Below, piece after piece: positions 52,347 through 60,177 of a stretch of DNA of 64,000 nucleotides. The stretch is from Butyricimonas sp. Marseille-P3923 (GTDB taxonomy: Bacteria > Bacteroidota > Bacteroidia > Bacteroidales > Marinifilaceae). The position numbers and the translations under genes were made by a program. How positions within the stretch are numbered: position 1 is the stretch's first letter; each line of letters opens with the position of its first letter. Under the pieces are notes generated by a model that was not told the DNA's origin, did not search any database, and saw only the letters and a list, made by a program, of their open reading frames with translations. The DNA is taken from contig NZ_FXXL01000004.1 of NCBI RefSeq assembly GCF_900184685.1, positions 124,001 through 188,000 on the forward strand, read 5' to 3'.

Positions 52347-53432
52347 ATGAACAAAGGATTAAAAAGAGTTTTACAGATAGGTATACCGATTGTTGTTGTG
52401 GGTATTATATTGATCCCTCGTTTGGATTTTTCTTCAAGTGATAGTGCTGACGATAGCCCGAAAACGGCTGCATCACCCCGTGCCGCATCGAGGGGGGCGC
52501 TACCGGTAACCGGTATTGTGGCTTCTCTTGCAACTTCTTCAACCGGTATTCCGGTGACGGGATCGTTGGTGGCTAACGAGGAGGTGGAGTTGGTTTCGGA
52601 AACTGCCGGGAAAATTGTTGAGATTGCGTTTAAGGAGGGAGCTCGTGTAAAGAAGGGTGATTTGTTGGTGAAGGTGGACGATTCCGATTTGAAGGCTCAG
52701 TTGGAGCGGTTGGAGTTTCAAAAGAAATTGCAGGAAGCGAAGTTGGAGCGTTTGCGGGTGTTGTTGAAGCGGGAGTCGATAAGCGTGGAAGAATTTCAGC
52801 AGTTGGAAACGGAGTATAATATGAATCTGGCGGATATCGAACTTCTGAAGGTGAAGATTATCCGTACTGAGATTCGGGCTCCTTTTGACGGACAAATGGG
52901 TTTTCGATACGTGAGCGTGGGGAGTTACCTGCAACCCAGCACGAAAGTATCCACAATCGTGGATAATTCTTTTCTGAAAGTAGAATTTGTGATACCCGAG
53001 AAATATACCGTGGGAGTTCCTATCGTGGGCAGGAAGATTGCTTTTGAAGTGGCGGGATTGGAGCATGATATTAGCGCGGAAGTGTATGCCGTAGACCCGC
53101 AGATCAATGATAAGCATGCAGCTATATTGCGTGCCCGTTATCGAAACACGGATAACCTGATGGCGGGAATGTTCGTGAAGGGACAATGGAACACGGCGGA
53201 AGGATTGAAATTTATCTTGATTCCCACGGAAGCCGTGGTGCCCGAAATGAACGGTAAGCGTTTGTGGGTACTGAAAAACGGCAAAGCAACCAGTGTCGCC
53301 GTGCAGACGGAAAGCCGCGATAATAAGTTTGTTGAGGTAACGGCAGGAATCCAAATCGGGGATACTGTGTTGACCGGCGGATTGATGCAGTTACGTGAAG
53401 GGATGGCGGTGAATGTAAGCCTTAATAATTGA
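52347..53432 (+). CDS. RND efflux periplasmic adaptor (membrane fusion protein)
   Basis: The product is 361 aa. It is anchored by an N-terminal hydrophobic helix (about 9-24) with no clear lipobox. The order is barrel-sandwich/biotinyl-lipoyl halves (NEEVELVSETAGKIVEIAFK; IRTEIRAPFDGQMGFRYVSV), an alpha-helical hairpin between them, then the beta-barrel (EVAGLEHDISAEVYAVDPQI) and the membrane-proximal domain (PTEAVVPEMNGKRLWVLKNG). It joins the inner-membrane pump to the TolC channel. It is first gene of a three-gene operon. A TTGAAAA array begins exactly at its stop codon. Confidence 0.93.
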   Translation: MNKGLKRVLQIGIPIVVVGIILIPRLDFSSSDSADDSPKTAASPRAASRGALPVTGIVASLATSSTGIPVTGSLVANEEVELVSETAGKIVEIAFKEGARVKKGDLLVKVDDSDLKAQLERLEFQKKLQEAKLERLRVLLKRESISVEEFQQLETEYNMNLADIELLKVKIIRTEIRAPFDGQMGFRYVSVGSYLQPSTKVSTIVDNSFLKVEFVIPEKYTVGVPIVGRKIAFEVAGLEHDISAEVYAVDPQINDKHAAILRARYRNTDNLMAGMFVKGQWNTAEGLKFILIPTEAVVPEMNGKRLWVLKNGKATSVAVQTESRDNKFVEVTAGIQIGDTVLTGGLMQLREGMAVNVSLNN

Positions 53433-53543
53433 AAGTTGAAAATTGAAAATTGAAAATGAAAAGGTGCGGGGCTTATGGAGGTGAAATCCTAAGCGTCGGT
53501 CTTGTGCGGTAGGAATCTAAAATCTAAAATTTAAAATCTAAAA
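53429..53543. repeat. 7-nt array element between adaptor and permease genes
   Basis: The left array 53429-53463 (TTGAAAG, TTGAAAA x3, TGAAAAG) starts at the adaptor stop codon. A GC-rich core of about 50 nt follows. The right array 53516-53543 reads TCTAAAA, TCTAAAA, TTTAAAA, TCTAAAA and ends four bases before the permease ATG. It matches the 45055-45184 element in layout and in the core's 3' end. Confidence 0.85.
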
Positions 53544-53547
53544 TTAG

Positions 53548-56500
53548 ATGAGTTTATCTTCGACATGTATAAAACGTCCCGTGTTGGCTACCGTGTTGAA
53601 CCTGCTTTTGGTGATTGTCGGTTCAATCGGGTTGTTGTATTTGGGAGTACGCGATTACCCGAGTGTTGATCCCCCGGTGATTTCGGTTTCCACGTCTTTC
53701 GTGGGGGCGAATGCCGACGTGATCGAAACGCAGATTACCGAGCCGTTGGAGTCGGCGATTAACGGTATTCAAGGAATCCGTTCGCTAAGTAGTACCAGCC
53801 GTGACGGGCAGAGTCGAATCACGATAGAATTTGAGTTGGACGTGGATTTGGAAACTGCCGCTAATGACGTGCGTGATAAGGTTTCCGGTTCTTTGCGGCG
53901 TTTGCCGAAAGATATAGACCCGCCTACCGTTTACAAGGCAGATGCGGATGCTCAACCGATATTTGCTATTTCTTTGCGAAGCGGACAACGTTCTCTGATT
54001 GACTTGAGCGGTTATGCCGAACGTTATTATAAGGAACGGTTGCAGACGATTCCCGGGGTTAGTAGCGTGGATATTTGGGGAGAGAAGCGTTATTCGGTGC
54101 GCTTGCGGATGGACCCGGCGTTACTGGCAGCTTACGGGCTGACGCCGATGGACGTGCAGAGTGCTGTGGAAAAAGAAAATATCGAGTTGCCTTCCGGTCG
54201 TATAGAAGGAGATAACACGGAATTGACGATTAGGACGTTGGGGCGTTTAATGTCGATAGATGATTTCAATAATCTGGTGATAGCCCGCAATGGTGCACAG
54301 ATTATCCGGTTTAGCGATATCGGTGTCGCGGAAGTTGATGCCGAGAATACCCGAAGTATAGCCAAGCGTAACGGGATTCCGATGGTGATGTGTGCCTTGA
54401 TACCGCAGCCGGGTGCAAACTATATCGATATCGCGGATAGGGCATACGTGGTGATGAAGGATTTGGAGAAGGATTTGCCGGATGATATTGACGCGACAAT
54501 CGCTTTTGATAATACGGTATTTATCCGTAGTTCTATCAACGAGGTGCAGGATACCATATTCGAGGCGTTTATCATGGTGGTATTGATTATATTCTTGTTC
54601 CTGAGGAGTTGGCGGACGACATTGATTCCCGTGCTGGCAATCCCGATATCATTGATAGCCTCTTTCTTTATCATGTATATTGCCGGTTTCACGATCAATA
54701 TTCTGACCTTGCTTGCCGTCGTGCTGTCGATCGGGTTGGTGGTGGACGATGCTATCGTGGTGATGGAGAATATCTTTACGAAGATAGAGCAGGGAATGTC
54801 GCCTTTGCAAGCGGGATTCAAGGGGGCTAACGAGATTTTCTTTGCCGTAATCGCTACCACGGTGGTGCTGGTGGCGGTGTTCTTTCCAATTGTATTTTTG
54901 GAAGGGACGACAGGACGGTTGTTCCGTGAGTTTAGTATTGTTATTGCCGGGGCGGTTTGCGTGTCGTCATTCGTGGCGTTGACGTTTACCCCGATGATTT
55001 CCACTAAATTATTGACCCGGGATGCTGCCAAGAATTGGTTCTACCGGAAAACGGAACCTTTCTTCGTGGGGATGACTGATATGTACAGACGATGGTTGCA
55101 GATGTTCTTGAAAGTGCGTTATGTATCTATTATTATCCTTTGCGCTTCCGGGGTGGCTATTTATTTTCTTTGGTTGTTGATACCGTCAGAGATGGCTCCT
55201 TTGGAAGACCGTTCCAATATTCGCTTGAATTCAGTGGCGCCGGAGGGTGCGACATACGAATACATGAGCCGGTATGCGGATGAGATTTCAACTTTTGTTG
55301 AGGATTTTGTGCCGGAGCAGGAGAAAGTCATCGAGTTTATCGGGGGCGGACAGACGAATCGGGCGAGCTTGCAGTTGTGGTTGGTTGATGCGGATGACAG
55401 GAAACGTACACAACAGGAGATTGCCGATGAACTTGCTTTGAAGGTAAGACAATTTACAGGGGCTCGTACTTTGGTTTCACAACAACAGACGTTCGGAGGA
55501 CGTCGCGGTGGATTGCCTGTGGAATACGTGATTCAGGCGAAGAATCTGGAAGATTTGAAAGAGATGTTGCCCGTGTTTATGGATGAGGTGAATAAAAGCC
55601 CGATGTTCTCGGCTTCTGATTTGAACTTGAAATTCACGAAACCGGAGTTGACCGTGAACATTGACCGCGATAAGGCGGCAGCCATGGGGGTTTCCGTGCA
55701 GGATATCGCTCAAACGTTGCAGTTGACGATGAGCGAGCAACGTGTCGGGTATTATATTATGGACGGGAAGCAGTACCAGATATTGAGTCAGTTGGAACGT
55801 AAAGACCGGAATAAACCGAGTGACCTGCAAGGTATATACGTGAGAAATGCCAATAAAGAGTTGGTGCATCTGGATAACTTGATTTCTATTAGCGAGAGTT
55901 CGATGCCGCCGCAATTGTATCGTTACGATCGTTTCGTGTCGGCAACCGTGTCGGCAGGATTGGCGAAAGGGGTAACGCTTTCACAAGGATTGGAGGAGAT
56001 GGACCGGATTGCGGATCGGGTGTTGAATGACGATTTTAAAACTACCTTGTCCGGTACTTCGAAAGATTTCGTGGAAAGTTCTTCCAGTTTGATGTTTGCT
56101 TTCATGTTGGCTTTGGTATTTATTTATCTGGTATTGGCGGCGCAGTTCGAAAGTTTCCGGGATCCGTTGATTATCATGTTTACCGTGCCTTTAGCCTTGA
56201 TAGGGGCAATGGTGACCTTATGGTACTTCGGGCAGACGATGAATATTTTCAGCCAGATCGGTATTATCATGTTAGTCGGATTGGTATCTAAAAACGGTAT
56301 TCTGATCGTGGAATTTGCGAATCAACGTAAGGCGGCAGGCTTATCCATGAGGGAAGCAATCGAGGATTCTGCCGTGGCACGTTTGCGCCCGATTCTGATG
56401 ACCAGTTTATCCACGATATTAGGTATTTTGCCGATGGCAATGGCGACGGGAGCCGGGGCAGAAAGCCGTGTCGCTATGGGTATAGCCGTGGTGGGTGGTA

Positions 56501-56598
56501 TGGTCTGTTCCACGTTATTGACTCTTTTTGTGATTCCGGCTATTTACACGTATTTGTCTGCAAAGAAAGTGCGGATCATAGAAGAAATTGAAAATTGA
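53548..56598 (+). CDS. RND multidrug efflux permease (HAE1 family)
   Basis: The product is 1016 aa. The layout is twelve membrane helices with two large periplasmic loops. PVLATVLNLLLVIVGSIGLL is helix 1; LLAVVLSIGLVVDDAIVVMENIFT (helix 4, the DD proton-relay pair near residue 400, quoted in parts) and the later KNGILIVEFANQ in helix 10 with its Lys are the proton-relay parts. The pore-loop GVSSVDIWGEKRYSVRLRMD is the porter domain. It exports drugs, detergents or lipids from the periplasm using the proton gradient. The stop codon lies in a TTGAAAA array. Confidence 0.96.
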   Translation: MSLSSTCIKRPVLATVLNLLLVIVGSIGLLYLGVRDYPSVDPPVISVSTSFVGANADVIETQITEPLESAINGIQGIRSLSSTSRDGQSRITIEFELDVDLETAANDVRDKVSGSLRRLPKDIDPPTVYKADADAQPIFAISLRSGQRSLIDLSGYAERYYKERLQTIPGVSSVDIWGEKRYSVRLRMDPALLAAYGLTPMDVQSAVEKENIELPSGRIEGDNTELTIRTLGRLMSIDDFNNLVIARNGAQIIRFSDIGVAEVDAENTRSIAKRNGIPMVMCALIPQPGANYIDIADRAYVVMKDLEKDLPDDIDATIAFDNTVFIRSSINEVQDTIFEAFIMVVLIIFLFLRSWRTTLIPVLAIPISLIASFFIMYIAGFTINILTLLAVVLSIGLVVDDAIVVMENIFTKIEQGMSPLQAGFKGANEIFFAVIATTVVLVAVFFPIVFLEGTTGRLFREFSIVIAGAVCVSSFVALTFTPMISTKLLTRDAAKNWFYRKTEPFFVGMTDMYRRWLQMFLKVRYVSIIILCASGVAIYFLWLLIPSEMAPLEDRSNIRLNSVAPEGATYEYMSRYADEISTFVEDFVPEQEKVIEFIGGGQTNRASLQLWLVDADDRKRTQQEIADELALKVRQFTGARTLVSQQQTFGGRRGGLPVEYVIQAKNLEDLKEMLPVFMDEVNKSPMFSASDLNLKFTKPELTVNIDRDKAAAMGVSVQDIAQTLQLTMSEQRVGYYIMDGKQYQILSQLERKDRNKPSDLQGIYVRNANKELVHLDNLISISESSMPPQLYRYDRFVSATVSAGLAKGVTLSQGLEEMDRIADRVLNDDFKTTLSGTSKDFVESSSSLMFAFMLALVFIYLVLAAQFESFRDPLIIMFTVPLALIGAMVTLWYFGQTMNIFSQIGIIMLVGLVSKNGILIVEFANQRKAAGLSMREAIEDSAVARLRPILMTSLSTILGILPMAMATGAGAESRVAMGIAVVGGMVCSTLLTLFVIPAIYTYLSAKKVRIIEEIEN

Positions 56599-56751
56599 AA
56601 ATGCAAAATTGAAAATGGATATATTCATGAGTTTTTTGAAAGGAATAAAACAAGTTGATATGATAAAATGTGGGTTACAATATAAGAGAATTGCATTGAA
56701 GTCAATATTTTTATTGCTCATTTTCAATTTTCAATTTTCAATTTTCAATTG
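56588..56751. repeat. 7-nt inverted array element overlapping the start of tolC
   Basis: The left array 56588-56615 (TTGAAAA, TTGAAAA, TGCAAAA, TTGAAAA) overlaps the permease stop. The right array 56718-56751 has four TTTTCAA units in inverted orientation. The core of about 100 nt between them carries the likely tolC start codon, and the right array codes for part of the tolC signal peptide. 31 bp are identical to the dxr tail. Confidence 0.9.
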
Positions 56752-58024
56752 TTTCGCCCAAGAGCGAAAGACTTTGCCGGAATGTATAGCGCAGGCGTTG
56801 GAGTCGAATTATTCTATTAAGATTATCCGGAATGAAGCCCGTATGGCAAAGAATGATTTGAATTACTCTACTTTTTTACCTACCGTGGACGCGAATGCAA
56901 AGCAGACACAAACACGTAATGATTCCAAAACGGAAAATAGTGCGGGAGAGGTGAATAAGATGTCCGATATAAAGACGGATAATTATTCTGCCAGGGTTGC
57001 ACTGAACTGGCGTTTGTTCGACGGGTTGGAGATGTTTACCACGCACGAGAAGCAGAAAGAGTTGCTGGCGATAGGAGAACTTGCCGTTCAGCAGGCGGTG
57101 GAGAATCTGATCGTGAATGTAAGCGCTGCCTATTATAACGTGCTGGTGCAACAGCATAAGTTGAAGGCGGCTTTTCGTTCGTTGGAGGTTTCTAACGAAC
57201 GCTACGAGGAAGCACAGACCCGCTACGAGGTGGGTAATCGTTCCGGTTTGGAAGCCCAACAGGCAAAGATAGATTTAAACGCGGACAGTTCTGTTTACGT
57301 GAAACAGAAAGAAGCGTTAAAAGGAGCCTACATCACGTTGAACAAGTTGATGAATACTGACTTGCAGTTGGTGGAATACGTGCGGGATACGATTTTATTG
57401 GGACCTCTTTTGTCTTTAGGTGTATTGGAACAAAGGACGTTACAAAGTAACACGACTTTGTTGCTGGCAAAAAAGGAGCAGAAAATCTCGGCTTTGGATT
57501 TGAAAAATACCCGGGCTGTGTTGTTCCCCACGTTGGATTTTACTTCCGGGTATAACTATAATAAAACGGATGCACCGTCTTCCGCGACCACGTTAAACAG
57601 GACGAACGGATTTTACTGGGGCTTCTCGCTGAACGTACCTATTTTTAGTCGTTTACAGAATCGTACGAAGATCAAAAACGCGAAGATCGAGTTGGAGAAT
57701 ACCGAGCTTTCATACCAAGAGGCAGAAAAAGAGATGCTCGGGGATTTGGCGTTGTTGTATAACACGTACGAGAATAACTTGTTGATGGTGAATTTCGAAA
57801 ACGAGAGTGCTGATGTTGCGGCGGCAAATCTGGATGCGGCTTTGGAAAAATACAAGATCGGTTCTCTTTCGGGAATCGAGTTCCGTGAATTTCAACGTAG
57901 TTATATTGATGCCGTAGACCGGAAATTGTCGGCTATATATCAGGCAAAGGTTTCGGAGTTGTCGTTATTGCTGGTGAGCGGGGAAATCCGTGATTCTATT
58001 GTGATGGAGAATGTCGAGGAATAG
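56660..58024 (+). CDS. TolC family outer membrane efflux channel
   Basis: The product is 454 aa from the ATG at 56660 (MIKCGLQYKR); the ATGs at 56615 and 56627 are alternatives and none has a clear ribosome site. The signal peptide (ending NCFAQ) has its hydrophobic core IFNFQFSIFN encoded by the TTTTCAA array. The two OEP repeats give the usual trimeric barrel and helical tunnel: LPECIAQALESNYSIKIIRN, YNVLVQQHKLKAAFRSLEVS, and later YKIGSLSGIEFREFQRSYID. It is last gene of the efflux operon, after adaptor and permease. No regulator is adjacent. Confidence 0.93.
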   Translation: MIKCGLQYKRIALKSIFLLLIFNFQFSIFNCFAQERKTLPECIAQALESNYSIKIIRNEARMAKNDLNYSTFLPTVDANAKQTQTRNDSKTENSAGEVNKMSDIKTDNYSARVALNWRLFDGLEMFTTHEKQKELLAIGELAVQQAVENLIVNVSAAYYNVLVQQHKLKAAFRSLEVSNERYEEAQTRYEVGNRSGLEAQQAKIDLNADSSVYVKQKEALKGAYITLNKLMNTDLQLVEYVRDTILLGPLLSLGVLEQRTLQSNTTLLLAKKEQKISALDLKNTRAVLFPTLDFTSGYNYNKTDAPSSATTLNRTNGFYWGFSLNVPIFSRLQNRTKIKNAKIELENTELSYQEAEKEMLGDLALLYNTYENNLLMVNFENESADVAAANLDAALEKYKIGSLSGIEFREFQRSYIDAVDRKLSAIYQAKVSELSLLLVSGEIRDSIVMENVEE

Positions 58025-58055
58025 CGGTTGTTCGCGTGAAATATAAAAATGTTTG

Positions 58056-58085
58056 TTTGTCATATCCGAAAAAAGTTTACTTTTG
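58056..58085 (+). promoter_or_regulatory. Promoter of the ECF sigma factor gene
   Basis: TTTG (58056-58059) and TACTTTTG (58078-58085) are separated by 18 nt, close to the 19-nt Bacteroidota spacing. Between them lies CCGAAAAAAGTTT, similar to the direct repeats upstream of fecR (58734-58781). Confidence 0.65.
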
Positions 58086-58119
58086 TGGTGACGTGTGATT
58101 GTTACTGAGACATACAAAC

Positions 58120-58650
58120 ATGGGGAATATTGATTTTAATGATAGCACTTTTGAAGATTTATTCAAATCTTATTTCCAAGATTTGATGCGATTTGTATGT
58201 AGCTACGTGAATGACGAGGAGGTGGCGAAAGATATCGTTCATGATGTATTTTTTGCCTTGTTGAGAAACAAGAAGCGTCTGGATGTTTCCTATTCCATGA
58301 AATCGTATTTATTTACTTTAGCCCGGAATTATGCGTTGAATTATCTGAAGCATTTACGGGTGGTGGCAATGAACGAGAGGGAGGTTTCGGATTTGTTGGA
58401 GAATGCAGGTGAAGAACTGGGAGTTTACGAGGAACGTCTAAACCGTTTGAATGAAAAATTGGCGGAATTGCCGGAGAAGCAGCGGGAAGTATTGATGAAA
58501 TGTTTTGTCGAGGGACGGAAATATAAAGACGTGGCGGACGAGATGGAGATCAGTGTAAATTCCTTGAAAACTCATATATCCCGCGGATTGAAATTCTTGA
58601 GAAACGAGTTGCGGGAAGATGTGGTGTTGCTGATGTTCACTTTAAAATAA
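58120..58650 (+). CDS. ECF-type RNA polymerase sigma-70 factor
   Basis: The product is 176 aa from the ATG at 58120; the frame extends 21 nt earlier only at TTG. Region 2 (SYFQDLMRFVCSYVNDEEVA, KDIVHDVFFALL, MKSYLFTLARNYALNYLK) and region 4 (LPEKQREVLMKCFVEGRKYK, ISVNSLKTHISRGLKFLRNE) are complete. It belongs to the Bacteroidota sigma factors that pair with FecR and a TonB receptor. The sigma is probably held by the FecR encoded next. A strong terminator and a 288-bp gap separate the genes, so they may not be on one transcript. Confidence 0.93.
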   Translation: MGNIDFNDSTFEDLFKSYFQDLMRFVCSYVNDEEVAKDIVHDVFFALLRNKKRLDVSYSMKSYLFTLARNYALNYLKHLRVVAMNEREVSDLLENAGEELGVYEERLNRLNEKLAELPEKQREVLMKCFVEGRKYKDVADEMEISVNSLKTHISRGLKFLRNELREDVVLLMFTLK

Positions 58651-58701
58651 TCATTGGAAAAGTATAAGAAATGAGTTGAGGACATCAAATGTTCAAAATC
58701 G

Positions 58702-58723
58702 AGAGTGCTTTAAGGAGCACTCT
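58702..58723 (+). terminator. Intrinsic terminator after the sigma factor gene
   Basis: An 8-bp perfect stem (AGAGTGCT / AGCACTCT, 6-nt loop) is followed by TTTTTT. It lies 52 bp past the stop codon of the sigma gene and 216 bp before fecR. Confidence 0.85.
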
Positions 58724-58733
58724 TTTTTGTGCC

Positions 58734-58781
58734 ATTCCGAAAAAGTTGTGATTTTTGGGGATTTGATTCCGAAAAAGTTGT
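58734..58781. repeat. Direct repeat upstream of fecR, also present in the sigma promoter
   Basis: ATTCCGAAAAAGTTGT occurs at 58734-58749 and 58766-58781 (32 bp apart). A near copy (ATCCGAAAAAAGTTT, about 58064-58078) lies over the sigma gene's promoter. TATTTCTG (58781-58788), after the second copy, is a weak -7 for fecR. The remainder of the 288-bp gap is AT-rich with no gene. Confidence 0.65.
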
Positions 58782-58938
58782 ATTTCTGAAAGAAGTGAAT
58801 TGAGAAGTGTTGGGTATTTTGATGAATAACAGATTGTTATAGTCGGTTGGTCGGAATGAAAGAAAAGTATAAAATAATTGTAGTTGTTTGTCACCCATTT
58901 CACGGGTGTTGTTGTGTTATTGTAAAATTTAAATAATC

Positions 58939-60099
58939 ATGAGATATTGTGATGAAGATATAGAGTTTGCCGGACAGATATTGACGAATCGGGAAGAATT
59001 GGATGATGCTGCCGTTGAATTGTGGATGAAAGATAAGGAACACGTGCGGTTGCTGGATGAGTTGGCTACCATGAGGGAGAGGTTGGCTGTTGAAGAGTTC
59101 GGGCATTTGGAAACGGAGGAGTTGACTCGTTTGAAACAATCCGTGGCTGACCGGAGAAGCCGGAGGATGACATTGCGTTGGTCCGTGGCGGCTTCAATTA
59201 TCTTGATTGTGGCTTTGTATGTTGGTCGAGGTGTAGATGAATGGAAAAATTTGAACGAGGAAAGATTAATGGTTCAGACAGAAAGGGCGATGCCGGGTGT
59301 AAAAGCCGAACTGTTGTTAGCGACAGGGGAAAAAGTGCGATTGGGACAAAGAAATGAAATGATTGCCGGTAAGAAGGAGATTGGTATTCGAAACGATTCG
59401 TTGGGTGGTTTGGATTATGCCATGGCAGGGTTGTATAAAGATGCGGAAGAGGTGTATAATACACTGGTGACACCTATCGGGGGGGAATATCCTTTGGTGT
59501 TGTCGGACGGAACGAAAGTGTTTTTAAACGCAGAAACCGAGTTAAAATATCCGGTGGTTTTTGTAGGAGATAAGAGAATCGTCGATTTGAAAGGTGAGGC
59601 TTATTTCGAGGTGGCAAAGGATGCGAAGAAACCTTTTATCGTACGGGTAAATGGAGCCGAGATAACCGTGTTGGGTACATCATTTAACGTGAATACTTAC
59701 GGGGATGACGGACACGTGTACACGACGCTGGTGAACGGGAAGGTACAAGTCGTTTCCGGGAAAAACGGACAGGAGGAGGTGTTGGCTCCGGGAATGCAGG
59801 GAATTATGAATATGGAAACCGGGGAGTTGACAGTGCGGGAGGTGGACGTCGATCTTTACGTGTCTTGGCGGGAAGGACGATTCGTGTTTCGGGCGATGAC
59901 ACTGGATTTGATTATGCGTCAATTGCAACGTTGGTATGATTTTGATGTGTTTTACCAGAATCCGGAGTTGAAAGATTACGAGTTTTGGGGAGTGATTCGG
60001 CGGGATATGGATTTGAAAGAGGTGTTGTCCGTGATGGAGGCAACGACAAATGTAGATTTCAAGGTGAAAGGAAAAGTAATAACTGTGATAAGACGTTAG
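58939..60099 (+). CDS. FecR-family anti-sigma factor
   Basis: The product is 386 aa. The cytoplasmic N-terminal part (1-75; ITNREELDDAAVELWMKDKE fits the sigma-binding region) is followed by one membrane helix (about 76-95; WSVAASIILIVALYVG), a FecR domain (about 175-285; GGEYPLVLSDGTKVFLNAET, GEAYFEVAKDAKKPFIV) and the C-terminal DUF4974 domain (about 315-386; RFVFRAMTLDLIMRQLQRWY). It sits in the inner membrane, holding the sigma factor until the outer-membrane receptor signals. SusC with an STN domain follows 78 bp later. Proteolysis by RseP is the usual release route, not shown here. Confidence 0.93.
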   Translation: MRYCDEDIEFAGQILTNREELDDAAVELWMKDKEHVRLLDELATMRERLAVEEFGHLETEELTRLKQSVADRRSRRMTLRWSVAASIILIVALYVGRGVDEWKNLNEERLMVQTERAMPGVKAELLLATGEKVRLGQRNEMIAGKKEIGIRNDSLGGLDYAMAGLYKDAEEVYNTLVTPIGGEYPLVLSDGTKVFLNAETELKYPVVFVGDKRIVDLKGEAYFEVAKDAKKPFIVRVNGAEITVLGTSFNVNTYGDDGHVYTTLVNGKVQVVSGKNGQEEVLAPGMQGIMNMETGELTVREVDVDLYVSWREGRFVFRAMTLDLIMRQLQRWYDFDVFYQNPELKDYEFWGVIRRDMDLKEVLSVMEATTNVDFKVKGKVITVIRR

Positions 60100-60177
60100 A
60101 GGAGAAACGAGGATTGCCGTTAACAATCCTCGCCAAACTTCTTGATGAAGTATTTTTATTAATTAGTACACAAAACT

